From positions 52,799,209 to 52,863,208 of the forward strand of contig CM043971.1 of assembly GCA_014529385.2 (NCBI GenBank): a stretch of DNA of 64,000 nt, in the 5' to 3' direction. Made by a program: the position numbers and the translations under genes. The notes under the pieces were generated by a model, which did not search any database, was not told the DNA's origin, and was given only the letters and a program-made list of their open reading frames with translations. Numbering within the stretch: the stretch's first letter is position 1; the number at the start of each line of letters is the position of its first letter. Source of the stretch: Adiantum capillus-veneris (taxonomy: Eukaryota; Streptophyta; Polypodiopsida; Polypodiales; Pteridaceae). Positions 10,099 through 21,836 of this stretch are shown here, one piece after another.

Positions 10099-10935
10099 CT
10101 TCCTTGCCTCCCTTGTTCGCGCTCTCTCCTGCCTTTGCTCGCACTCGCTCTCCTTTTTTGATCACGTGGCACCTTGCTTGATTATCCTCCTCAACTCGCG
10201 CTCGCTGTGCTTTTTATATTGGCCCTCCTCGATATTATTAAAAAAAACCTTGCTTTATTATTAACTTCTTGTTGTAAGCGCCCATTCACACCCAAGTTGA
10301 CGCTCCTCCTACGGTAATAGAGTAAAACTCGGGCGGCAATGGCTCCTTGGGTGCTCTTGTCGCCCTCAAAGCCTGGTCCATAGCCTCGCCTCAACAGGTG
10401 CCGCCCTTGCTGCTCAAAATCTTTCCCGCCTCAGCTGCTCAAGGACTTCCTCTGCTCTCATCTGGGGGTTAAAAACGCCGCCAACTAGTCAGCTTTATTT
10501 TATTCTCCCTTTTCTCATTAAAATAACATTGCTTTATTATTTTATTAATAACAATATGCCGGCCATTCATACATCCTCATGGCCTTCCCTTTGAACTTCC
10601 CACCATATTTGGCATACACTGTAAACGACGCTATGCTAAGTACATTCTTATCAACCAAAGAGCTTTGCCACCATCACGTTGCCATATCCCGTAATCATTG
10701 AACTTCAAGAGACGCCATTCTGAAGGGGATATCCATAAAGAACTTTTCAATGCCTAATGAAAATAAGTATTCGTTAAAGCATTGCCAAGCATCACAGTAG
10801 ACATAAATATCACCCAAAGAAACCCAAGCATTATTTATCTGCAATCACCAATACTCCAAAAAGTGATAGTTCTTTTGTAAGGAAACCTAAAAACCCTCCT
10901 TTTTTGTGGTTTTCTCCTAATAAACACGAAGCATC
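10099..10935. other. non-coding region between host-gene fragments and LINE
   Basis: No complete gene. On the minus strand about 10560-10860 reads in pieces such as 'NNAWVSLGDIYVYCDAWQCF' and 'FTVYAKYGGKFKGKAMRM'; the latter faintly recalls pentatricopeptide repeats (V-Y-A-K-x-G), which would make it a third captured fragment, but this is weak. The 10190-10460 part is GC-rich minus-strand ORF without recognisable domain. Confidence 0.25.
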
Positions 10936-11924
10936 ATGACAACAGCCATAATGAACACGGACAAGAGGAACACGGATACGACCATCAACAACCACACCCG
11001 GGACATCAAGAAGATGGAGACCATGATGGAAGAGATGATGAAAGAGTGGAAGATAGAGATAGAGCTATGGCGGAAGGAAAAGATAGAATGTCAAGCAGAT
11101 TGAATTCAAATGCAAGAGGATATTTACATGCTCAAAGGGGATCTTCCTGCCCTACGAGACCGCGGCCTATCCTACTCGGGAAGAAGGAGACATATGTGAA
11201 GAAGATAGAGCTTCCATCAAAGAGGAGCTCACAACAGAAATCATCAAGACTTTAAAAGTAAAGACCAAGTCCATTGAAGTGAAAATAAAATCCAAGCAAG
11301 AAGGATGGGTGGAGGCATAGTAACATCGGACGTGTCAAAGGGGACGGGACGGGGCTCAAGGGGAAGGGGAAGGGGCGGGGGGGGTGTTAGTGTAAAAAAG
11401 AGGGGGGACGATTGTTGGGGACAGGAGAAGTGGGAATGAAAACCCAAAAATGGGCTTTCCTATTACTATGGGTGGAGGTGGTGAAGGAGAACCTTCGTAA
11501 GGAAGCCAAAGAAGAGGTACAAGAAGACATTGTGCACACTACCCTCGAAGAAGAGAAGATGAGACGTGCCTGCAGACGTAACATCCATGTCTTGGGCATT
11601 AAATAGAGTGGGAACTCCACTCCCAAGGTGGTTGGGAGAACCCTATGCACCAAGCTTGACTACAAAGACGAGGATACACTCCCCTTCATCAAAGCATGGT
11701 GGGCCAGCAAAGACACCAGAAAGGAAAGGGCACTCATCTTCATCTTGCAATTTCCCACGGAAATCATGAAGAAGAAGGTAGTACTACGCGGTCTTCGCGA
11801 GGAGTTTATCATCTACCTAGATAATGACCTCACCTGGATGCAACAAGAGCACCAAAGTGAAGAGAGGAAGAGAGCCATGTGCCGTGATGCTTGCATCATC
11901 ATTGATGGCAAGGCCGTCAAATAG
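10936..11924 (+). pseudogene. LINE ORF1 (RRM-like RNA-binding protein)
   Basis: From the ATG at 10936 the frame gives a methionine/lysine/glutamate coiled coil, then an arginine-glycine stretch ('GTGRGSRGRGRGGGG'), then after a frameshift 'RRACRRNIHVLGIK' and 'KAWWASKDTRKERALIFILQ', 'KKKVVLRGLREEFIIYLDND' and 'CIIIDGKAV'. This order (coiled coil, basic linker, RRM-like domain with R-R-N-I-x-V-x-G, then a C-terminal domain) is that of L1-type ORF1p, which coats LINE RNA. Stops interrupt the linker and one lies after 'HVLGIK'. It sits directly before the endonuclease reading frames, as expected for a LINE. Confidence 0.75.
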
Positions 11925-11930
11925 GGATAG

Positions 11931-12770
11931 GAGATGCACATTGAAGAATGGAATTGCAATGGGTCACTATGGACACAACTAGGGAGACTAGAGCACGTCA
12001 TGGAGGGGAGAAATATTATACTACTGACAAAGACACGCTAGAGTCCATAGAGGGGTCGAACATGAGTAAAGGGCTATTGATGGGAGTCATCTTACACACA
12101 AAGTACATGCTAGGGGAAAACACGCAACTCCAGTGGGGTAGCTATGCTCTTCAAGCAAGAGCTACAGGGATGAATACATGTGGTAGCCTAGGACTTAGAG
12201 GCCCACTATATATGTATCAACCTAGAGCTGGCTCGGCCCGGGACAGTCTATATTGCACTTTGCTACTTCTCCCCTTTCGACTCATCATACGCCATGACAG
12301 AGGAGGACACCAGAGAGGATAGCGCCATGAGCGCATCACCATATCTCTTTCTCTTAGAGGAGATTATGCACTACTCCACCTAGGTGAGGTCTTCCTCCTA
12401 GGAAACTTTGATGCCCACACTCAGTGCAGACAATGCCCGATCTATGACTACCATGAGGCAGATGAGGTGGGAGCAACACACACATCTGAATTTGTAGGCC
12501 CAGACAGAGGGCACTATGGAGACCACCTATTTGAGCTTGGGGCTCGCCCATCTCATTATTTGTAACAGGATGACATAGTGACTAGGATCGGAGGACACTC
12601 ACATGCATTCCACATGGTGGACATTCTAGATCTAGCTATACAATAGTAGACTACATCATGGGACCCCTAGAGGCGTCACCTTGGTCACATCCTTCTCAGT
12701 GCCATCCCATTGGAGCACTAGATCATACATATCTAGCTCTTTCTCTAGTGGGATTACCAAGGACATGTAA
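11931..12770 (+). pseudogene. LINE ORF2 endonuclease (EEP/AP type) fragment
   Basis: Motifs of a LINE apurinic-type endonuclease appear in order across frames: 'EEWNCNGSLWTQLGRLEHVM' (W-N-x-N-G start), 'GVAMLFKQ', 'YIALCYFSPFDSSYA', 'EVFLLGNFDAHTQCR' (the G-D-F-N-A block with exchanged residues), and near 12645 'STVDYIMGPLEASPW' followed by a D-H-T-Y block. Many stops and frameshifts are present. RT does not follow: similarity ends near 12770. LINE copies are normally 5'-truncated, so a copy that keeps ORF1 and EN but lacks the 3' half was probably cut after insertion. Confidence 0.75.
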
Positions 12771-13299
12771 GAGCCTCTACAATAGAATAGTGCTTATTTA
12801 TGATCCAGTACTTGACTTAGCTTAATGTTTACACAATACTCAAAAGAGAGACAAAAAACAAAAATGAGGGTCGAAGATGGGAAACCCTGCCAAAGGAACT
12901 TCCTTTCTTCTCAAATCCAAGTACCTTAGGATTGAGTTTAGCTACAACCAATCCCAAAGTGATTTTAAACAGACTCACGCTTGTAGATCATGCAAGATGT
13001 GTGTGCACATGCATAATAAACAAACTATACTTCCCAAACATATATACAAAGAGAAAATTCAGCTGCCAGCTTTCTTGGTTGCTTGTTGGTTGAGTAGGAG
13101 AGTGCAAAGATTGAGGAGGCAAAGCTGAATATTCAAATTCGTAGGTATGTTGCCCTAAAAACAACAAGTTAGAGAGAGAGAGAGATAGAGAGAGAGAGGG
13201 TATCTTCTTGATTGCAAGTATGATGAGTGGAAAATTTTAAGGGCTCAAAGGATGGGCTAAATCTCAGATTTGCAGGGTACTGTCCCAAAATCAGCAAGC

Positions 13300-13341
<42 letters not shown>

Positions 13342-13627
13342 TTCTTGAAAATGAGGGAATAGTAAATATAGAGGGAGATGGTGATGGTAGTGAAGAGGGT
13401 TTGTTGGGCTGATGGTAGAGGAAAATTCAGCATCTAGGAGATGGTGAAATGAGAGGGAAAAAGGCTCTATCTATAGGGAAGTTGCCTCAAGAAGAAAAGG
13501 GAAAAGTTGAGGAGGCTTATGACGAGCGTGTAGTAATAGAGAGAGTTTGTGTGACAAGTGTCCACATACTTGTCTCTTCCTTTGAGAGCTTGTTGACAAG
13601 TATCCACGTAGAATCTTTTAGAACCTT
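12771..13627. other. microsatellite-bearing non-coding region
   Basis: No gene recognised. An imperfect duplication of roughly 130 bp is visible: 'AAATTCGTAGGTATGTTGCC' near 13135 and 'AGATTTGCAGGGTACTGTCC' near 13265, each leading into 'AGCAAGCTAGAGAGAG'-like text and a GA tract (13170-13199 and 13301-13336). The position just past the end of minus-strand gypsy integrase suggests part of this may be its 3' LTR, but ends were not found. Confidence 0.4.
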
Positions 13628-15152
13628 CTAGAACTTATAAGCTTGCCTCTTTTGTCGTTCCTGGGTGGCTTTGATGGTGGCTTTGACTTGATTCATTCTT
13701 GTCTTCAAATTTGAAACAAACTCATGAGCAGAAAATATTTTGTCTTTGGTGTGGATAATAGGTGGAGGTATGAATATGCCTTCCACTATCTCATTTGGAG
13801 TTTTCCATGTGAATGAGTGTTTTGTGTTGTTGTAGGCAAATTCCAATAGAGGTAGATACTTTTCCCACTGTGACTTTTGCTCACTAACATAAGCTTTCAG
13901 CATATCAAGAAGAGTGAGATTCATGATTTCTGTTTGCCCATCTGTTTGTGGATGAAAAGATGAGGAGAACTTTAAAGTTGTCCCCAAATTCTAAAATAGA
14001 GCACACTAGAAGTTACTTGTTGTGAACCTAGAGTCCCTATCAAATTTGATTTCTGAAGGCATACCATGCAACCTAAAGATATGTTGAATGAAAAGTCGTG
14101 CAGCTTGTGAAGACTTCAATGTCTTATGGCAAGATATAGTGTACCTACTTATTGAACTTGTCAATAATGACCCAAATCATATCATTCCCTTGTAGTGTCC
14201 TTGGAATTCTTGTAATGAGATCCAGAGTGATAGACTCCAAAGGGCTCTCTGCTACAGGCAAAGGTTGCAGTAATATAGGGGTCTTTTGTCCATCAAATTT
14301 TTATTTTTGGCATACCAACATTCCTCAAGGTAGTTGCAGGTGTCTCTCGTAATGTTGGCGAATAGAAGAAGCACTCCAAAGCGTTGAGAGTCACCCCTTC
14401 TCCTTGATGCAATAATTTGGATGAGGTCCTTCCTATAGCTTTAGCCATATTGTTTGAAAATCTGCATCTTTATCATAAATATTTTTCATACCTTGAAAGT
14501 CTTCATGATGAGCCATTGTGATGGTTGAGATTTGGGGGACTCTTGAAAGTGCGCCTGTAACCACATTATGCTTCCTAGGGGTATACAGGATTTGAAAATG
14601 AAACATAGATAAGAAGTTTTCCCACTTTGCATGCTTTTGTTGTAAGTGTTTTTGAGTCTTGAAGTACTTCAAGCTTTGGTGATCAGTTCTTATAAGAAGT
14701 TAATTGCCTCGGAGATAATGTTTCCATATCTTGAAAGCATGAGCAACGACCAAAAGCTCTTTCTCATAAATATCATACCTCTTCTCTGTATCATAAATAT
14801 CATACCTCTTCTCTGTATCATTTAGTCGTTGCCTTTCAAAAGCTATTGCATGGTCTTCTTGGTTGAGCCTAGCACCAATGAAATTTCCACAAGCATTTGC
14901 TTCCACCACAAATGGCTTTGCCAAGTCGAGACTCCATAATGATGAGGACTCGACCAAAAGTGAGGGCAATTTTCAGCTTTTTGAAATTTTTTGTCTCCTT
15001 CACCTTCCATTGGAAAGTGCTATTCTTCTTGGTTAGATCATGAAGTGGAGAGGCAATATGAGCAAAATGCTTGATGAAGTGGCGATAGTAAGTGCATAAA
15101 CCAAGAAACGATCACACTTGATGCACATCGCAAAGATCTGGTGAAACCGGCC
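13628..15152 (-). pseudogene. Ty3/gypsy pol remnant: RT thumb, RNase H, integrase
   Basis: Read on the minus strand from about 15130 the order is RT end ('FLGLCTYYRHFIKHFAHIAS'), RNase H ('LDLAKPFVVEANACGNFIGA', 'EKELLVVAHAFKIWKHYLRG'), the tether region ('TPRKHNVVTGALSR'), the zinc-binding integrase start (near 14330), the integrase core with 'FDRDSRFTTSNF' and 'FSSSFHPQTDGQTEIMNLTL', and the integrase C-terminus to the stop at 13628. Frames change several times and stops occur, so it is dead. The element is cut in RT at 15152 exactly where a family A LTR begins, implying that the LTR inserted into it or that recombination joined them. Confidence 0.92.
14771..14824. repeat. 27-bp tandem duplication in gypsy RNase H
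   Basis: 'TATCATACCTCTTCTCTGTA' starts at 14771 and 14798. The duplication is in frame and repeats nine residues (D-T-E-K-R-Y-D-I-Y) of the RNase H domain. Confidence 0.95.
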
Positions 15153-16425
15153 TGTTCATTAGAAAAGGGCAATAATACACTAATTGTATTATGCTTTCAC
15201 CCAATTTACGGTCACCCACTTTACGTGAATTTAAATACACAGGAGAAGAAAAGAACACGTTACACAAGTAGCTAGAATACTCCTGTTAGCTGACAAGGCA
15301 CCCTGTTCGCCCCTAAACCAGGCGCCCCTGATATTTCTTTATTCATTTAAAGAGGGAGAAGATACAAAATCTGAATTCCGGGGTTTACAACCTATGTCTA
15401 GCAATATAACACCTGTTTTGGCAAAATTTTGGCAGCATAACAACACCAATACTTACCCCAAACAAAACCCCAAGCAAGAACTCTTAATCACTGATGAAAT
15501 CCCCCTGAGTAGCCCAAAACAAAAAATTACAGCACGCTGTAATTTTTGGTTTTCACATGTTTTCAACCCTGTGAGGCACCTGTACTAGCTCTCACACAGT
15601 TTCCCACATCTTGGGCAATGTGCACTTCGAATTTGATGTGTTTCCAACCATTGTAAAGGTCAATTTTAGTGTATAAATAGTGGGAAATCAAAAAATTCAG
15701 CAAGGAGAGGTTATCACCTTCTTCAATATCTGCTTTGGAGTAGCAGTTAGCTACTCCCATTCCTATTTATGGAGGCACTTATCTCAGCAAAGATCATAAG
15801 ACCACATCTTTGTACATATTTCATTTGATCAGCCCACTAGAGGGGCATTACCACTTATTAAAAGAGAGAATAGAATGGCTATAGGGAGCAAGCATAACCT
15901 CCAGTGCATAGGGGACAAGGAGAGGGCAGCACACAATAGCTAGTACTTGCTATAATCCACTTGAATTGCAAAAACAAGCCCCCTGCAACATTAATTGAGC
16001 GTTGGGCTCTCATTCTTGGAATGTGCACCAAATTGTGTCATGTGGCACACATGCATTTAATTTCCCGCCCAGACCTTTTGGTCTAAAAATCTCCCACACG
16101 GTTCATCTATTGACTTGGCGGCAGAGTAATAAGATGTTCCCCTTGTCATTTTGGAACTAAGGACATGAACACATTCTATGGCCAAAAATAGCACCTCCCT
16201 AAATTTTAGGAGATGCTTCCATTGCATTCCCACTGGTCATCTTACCACTTTTGATAATTGTAGCTACACCCAATGTATTGTAGCCCATAAATCAAGTGAT
16301 TTTCTACTAATGATCCCACAATTGCTAGTCTCTTGTATACTTGTTCATCTACAGTGCCAACTGGCCTAACGGGACCTTAATTGTCTGTCCATGACTCTCA
16401 CTGGACATTCTCGTCCGTTTCACAA
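15153..16425 (-). repeat. family A LTR, truncated copy
   Basis: This stretch aligns by eye with the 1,386-bp LTR at 19330-20715. Shared words are 'GGCAGCATAACAACACCAA', 'GCATAACCTCCAGTGCAT'-like and 'GGAGATGCTTCCATTGCAT', in the same order and spacing. It starts 'TGTTCATTAGAAAAGGGC' at 15153. The last 125 bp or so, including the 'TTGTTACA' end, are missing, with similarity ending near 16425. No coding sequence. It may be a solo or recombined LTR; divergence from the other copy is considerable, so it is old. Confidence 0.8.
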
Positions 16426-17340
16426 TGGCCTGTATTTTGGGGTCCAAGATGGCCATGTGTTCATGGGAATTGAGTTCATCCTTGAGTGGCAGATATGTGA
16501 GACATGTGGGTGCTAGACCTAGACGTTATATCTATGCGAATCTAGAGAGGACAATTTTGTGTATGTTGTCAGTTCAGCCCCTTGAGGTTTTGGACACGGT
16601 TTGGGATGGCTTTAGGTGCGGAGAGAGCTCTCTCATGTTTTCACATTTTTGTGTTGGAGTCATCCGATGCGCGGGCAACATGGGATATTTTTTCATGTCG
16701 ATTGGTGGCAATGAGGCCACGGGTATTCACTTGTCCACTTGAGCGCAATGGAGGCTTTGTGACAGGTGGGGTTATGCCATTGACAGCCTAGTTGAGGCTG
16801 AGGTTGATTATGGGTTCACAGACCACGTCAAGATGAGTATTCTTGATGCTTATGTAGCTCTCTAGAGGTCTGTATGCATTTGATGATGGGCCAATGGGAG
16901 CCCTTGACTACTTGTCATTCCAATGCAGTTTAGGACTTTAATTTGGGCCAGCTAGGACTATCACAAAAAGTCATGTGTCAACTCATTGGGCTCATAGATC
17001 AGCCAAATGGTGTATTTTTGTGTGAGTCCGTGTGCATGTTGTTCACTAAATTGTCAATGGATTTGCCTACATACAGTGAGGAGATGATTGCAAACTTGTA
17101 GATATCATTTCAGAGTCAATTTCCAATGATGACTATCGAGGCTATGTATGGAGAGGCTAGGGACTCTTTTAAGCGTAGTTTTGTTCTACGCGATGCAATA
17201 GTCATCTAGATACTTTGTGTCGATAGTCTAGATCCCTATTGTAGGTCGAGGAGTCCCACTCTACAAAATCTAATCAACAATCTAGAATATACAAATATAT
17301 GCATACATGCATATGTATGTGTGCGCAAGCACACGCATGA
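16426..17340. other. unrecognised region with short plus-strand ORF
   Basis: A plus-strand frame at 16425-16742 gives 'RRYIYANLERTILCMLSVQP' and 'VIRCAGNMGYFFMSIGG', and later frames read 'DYGFTDHVKMSILDAYVAL'. It looks like decayed coding sequence rather than random DNA, but I cannot assign a family, and several stops interrupt it. Confidence 0.25.
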
Positions 17341-17374
17341 TCATAAGCACATGTGAACGTGTGAGTTTGTATGT

Positions 17375-17852
<478 letters not shown>

Positions 17853-17984
17853 TTTGCAAGTTGAAACATTGTATGTATCTACAGGGGTCACGACCCGTCA
17901 CATTTTTTTTGAATCATATAAAATTCATACATGTCACAATGACCTTTCAAACTCATAAAAAGTGTATCATTGCATAGTCCCTTC

Positions 17985-18200
17985 TTAGAAGCAGGTACAA
18001 TAAAGGATAAAGGGTTGCATACAGACATGTTGGTCTTGAGGTATAATAGTGCTTTGGACAAGACCTTCCAAGCAAGTATCAAGGTTAGATGGGAGTTTAT
18101 TGTGCATGAAGTGTTTCATAATGGAAGCTATGGTCTTAAGGACTTGGATAGGAAAATGCATAAGGCAAGTGTCAATGGGCTTAGGTTTAATCTTTTGTAA
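17985..18200 (+). pseudogene. isolated gypsy integrase C-terminal tail
   Basis: The plus strand reads 'DMLVLRYNSALDKTFQASIK', then 'WEFIVHEVFHNGSYGLKDLD' and 'HKASVNGLRFNLL', which is the SH3-like tail found at the end of many plant gypsy integrases (W-x-G-P-F-x-V-x-x-x-x-x-N-G-x-Y-x-L). No catalytic core lies upstream; the GT microsatellite is directly to the left. It is an orphan fragment of about 70 codons. Confidence 0.75.
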
Positions 18201-19329
18201 CACGGATCATGCAATGAAGCCAAAGAATGCACATAGAACACTTGAAATTGTTCCATGCTAATTTAGGGGGTCAATATGTGAAATTTTTTTGGAGCATAGC
18301 CCAAAGAACCCTTTTTTTTAATGTTTTTTTATATTTATAGAAAGTCTCATATGTACATAAGAAATACATGTGCATAAGAGGTGTTTGCTAGGTGTCACTA
18401 TGTATAGGTGACAATTGTGTGAAGTGCATAGTTTTGTTGTTCTTGTACGTACAAGTGTGGTCGCTTTAAAAAATGAATAATTACATATTAAACATGAAAA
18501 AACTGAAGTTTTTATCAAATTTTGGTCGTGAGGGAGGTTGTGTTTTAGGTGAAGTAGGAGAAGGTTTACATTACATAAGTGCAACTTGAAATGAAGGGTA
18601 GGGGTTTGGGAGTAAAGGTGTCCATATGTCTATGAGAGGGCCTAGAAACTTGTTTGGATGGTGATTTCTCATCAAAAGGGCCATTAACATGGAGGTTTAA
18701 TTTGCAATCTCACTCCTCTTCATGTTTGATTTGATAATGGAAGGTATGCACACTCTTATAAACTCTTGTTTGTTTTCTAAGATTTGGTAGTTAAAGCCCA
18801 TTATTATGCATATGAATTGGAAAATGTTTCCCCTTGTTTTCCATCATTTTCTTTTTTATTTTTTCCTAAACTTGGTGTTGTTTTTAATAAGACATGATTT
18901 GAAGCAGTTCTCATCAAACTATGTGTATATATGAGACTACATATAGAATCTCCACTAGTGCCTATAAAAATGATCGAGATCGTGCAAAGTTCTTGTATTT
19001 AATCGACAATAGTGCAGAGATTTTCTATATTTTTTTCTCATCTTCTTTCTTCAAATTTAGTTATTCCTTGGCTTCCTTGAGTGCAATTGATCATAGTGAG
19101 AGTTGTCGCGGTAGTAGGTGAGTGGTCCAGCAATATGGGCCATGACCCACTCTACCAGAGATGTTTACAACAACCAAAGAGTATTAATCATTGCTTGTGG
19201 TCTTGCCATGCATCGGTATAGATTTGGCGTGGTGTCAGTCTTCTCTTGAGCCATGCAGGAGTCCAACAGGGTTTTCTCACATGGGGTTCAGTCTCCTAGG
19301 TTCATCCAACACCAGGCCTGAAATCGACC
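18201..19329. other. non-coding, nothing recognised
   Basis: A/T-rich sequence with homopolymer T runs, no ORF with recognisable domains, and no structure beyond scattered short repeats. It could be the degraded 3' part and LTR of the gypsy fragment to its left, but I found no matching copy in the window. Confidence 0.3.
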
Positions 19330-20715
19330 TGTTTAAATGAAAAGGGCAGTGACCTACTTCTATTCAATGCTTTCACCTAATTTATAAATTGCCCACTTTA
19401 CATGTACTTCACACACAGAAAAGAAGAGAAACAAAAGCTAGAAGGCTTCTGTAGAGTTGGCACGTGACACTAGATAAGCCCCTAAATAGGCGCACCTTGC
19501 AGTATTTCTTTAATTATTAAAGAGGGAAAGTACAAAGAGATTCATGTTCATGTATCCAGCTAGAAATCTCCTGTTTCATTGGAATTTTGGGCAGCATAAC
19601 AACACCAAGCTAACCCGAAACAATCCCCCACCATAGAACTGACTTCAACTGACAAAAACCCTCTGAATTCACTATTGTACAGAGAATTACAGCGTACTGT
19701 ATCTTTTTATTTTTCACTATTTTCAGCTCTACAACTTCCTGGAATTGTTCTTTGATGCTAGGACACTGTTTCCAATGAGTCTGGCTCTCAAATAGCTTCA
19801 AAACATTCCAAATTTAGCACATAAAAAGTCCCAAATCAGCACATGTACAGGGCTGATTCTACACCTGTATGGTGGGGTTATTACCCCCACCGAGCTGCTT
19901 TGTAGTAGCAAGTAGCTACTCCTATTCCCGTCAACGGAGGATTTTGCCTCAACCATAAAGCATACTTCCCACACAACTGTACATAATATCATAAGAGTAG
20001 CCCTCTTGTGGGGCATCACTACTACTCATAGAGGAGAGAGAGAGAGGCAGTGGGGAGCAAGCTCAACCCTCTATGCATGAGTAGCAGGGCAAGGGAAGCA
20101 CTCAATAGCTCGTGACCTGGTACAATCCACTTGAGCTTCAAAAATGAGCCCTTGTCAGTAAAAACGAGTGCTAGTTCTCTCTACATTGGGAAATGTTCCC
20201 AAAATGTGCCAAGTGCCATTCATGCATGATTTTCTCGTTCTATCCCTTCCGGTCTAAGAATACCTCAATCTAAGCGTCAGCTAACTTAGCCACAGAGTTA
20301 TGAAATGTTCCCCATGACATATTGGAGCTAAAGACGCGAACACATTTCTGGCCAAAAATAACAACCTCCCTAAACTTTAGGAGATGCTTCCATTGCATCC
20401 CTACTGGTCTCCAGACATTATTGAAGAAAACCTCCTGGCCAACATCTGCAATATGGCTCATCTAAGATGATTTTCCACTGATGACCCAACGTTTGCTAGT
20501 CTCTTGTCTGCTTGTCCATCTTCGGTGCCAACTGGCCTAACATGGCAACTACCTGCCCGGCCTAGACTCTTACTAGACATTCTTGTCCATTCCACACTAG
20601 CCATGCAACTCCTGGGCGTTTAGATTTCCAGAGGGGTACTTCCAAAAAGTAAAACAAATTATACAATAGGAAGAAAACCAATAAAAAGATTGTTACTCAT
20701 CACAAGCTTGTTACA
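19330..20715 (-). repeat. family A 3' LTR, 1,386 bp
   Basis: On the minus strand it runs from 'TGTAACAAGCTTGTG' at 20715 to 'CATTTAAACA' at 19330, so it has TG...CA ends, and it is preceded by a purine tract. It matches 15153-16425 and the short remnant 26413-26502. No ORF inside is real. Confidence 0.85.
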
Positions 20716-20731
20716 TATCCCCCTCTTGAAA
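20716..20731 (-). promoter_or_regulatory. polypurine tract of family A element
   Basis: On the minus strand 'CAAGAGGGGGATA' lies immediately before the LTR start 'TGTAAC'. This purine-rich site would prime plus-strand DNA synthesis and fixes the element's orientation. Confidence 0.8.
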
Positions 20732-21109
20732 TTGCAAATGTCCTCGTTTGCATGATTTTCATACATACTTACGACTAACTTGGTGCACCCAACACTTTGT
20801 CAACACATGTACAACACATACATGCTCTCGGTCAACGTTGTGTACTCTAACACATTGTTAACACATGTATGTTCTTTGTGAAACTATTTGATAAGAGTCA
20901 CATTCCAAAATACATGTTCAATCGAGTAATATACGACATAATAAACCAACATTTTGAAATGTGGTTACAACATGTATTCAATTCAAAGAAGTAATCATTG
21001 TATTCTTGACAACCAACAAACCATACTTACTCCAAATGCATTGAAATACTATATGGACACAAGATAATAGCCTATACAAAATCTCTTTCTCATTACGGCT
21101 CAGAGATAG

Positions 21110-21836
21110 GGTTCAAGGTAGGCTACAATTCAAAGGCTTCAAGGTAAAGTTTCAATACATTTAGTGATTCTGCAAGTTCACCTTCTTTCATCCACTTAGC
21201 ATCCATAGGTGGATAATTCCTGAACTTCACGAAATAACGCCTTGCAACCTTGCCTTTCACTTTATTTCTTTATGTGTCAGTATTTGTTCCGGAACTAAGA
21301 TTTCATCAAGTTCCTCAACTTTCGGTTGTTCCTCAGCTGGCATTTCCACTGGCACATCACCCACATAGGGTCTAAGAAGACTCACATGAAACGCATTATG
21401 AATCTTCTAATTCTCAAGAAATTTCAGCCTATAACTGACGTCGTTGATCTTCTATGTTACCTGAAAAGGCCCATAATAGCGCATGCTAAGCTTTGTAAAG
21501 AGGCTTCCCTTGCCTTTGCGTTTCTTTAAGCATGCCTTTTAAAACCCTAACAAGACCCAATCACCAAGTGAAACAACAATTCACGACGGTGAAGATCAAG
21601 AGCTTTCTTTTGCTTTGCCTGAGTCCTTTCAAGGGCATGCTTTATCTTTTGATAAGCTTCATCCATATTCTTCACATACTGATATGCTCGAAAAAAAATC
21701 CTTTGTATACAAGATGAAAGGAACTTTCCTAATACCCTCAAATATCTCAAAAGGATCTTTGCCTGCTCCTTCATCCCCAATGCCCTATGCAAGAAAGCTA
21801 TGAAAACTTTTACAGAGTGTATAGGAGGGGTACGCG
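21110..21836 (-). pseudogene. gypsy integrase C-terminus with chromodomain
   Basis: Minus-strand text includes the integrase linker ('ALERTQAKQKKALDLHRREL'), then 'LSMRYYGPFQVT' with 'INDVSYRLKFLEN' and 'AFHVSLLRPYVGDVP', then 'EQILTHKEIK' and, one frame over, 'ARRYFVKFRNYPPMDAKWM' with 'EGELAESLN'. The last part is a chromodomain, which in chromoviruses guides integration to heterochromatin. Several stops and a frameshift just before the chromodomain show decay. The integrase catalytic core is absent because copia DNA starts at about 21837. Confidence 0.88.
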
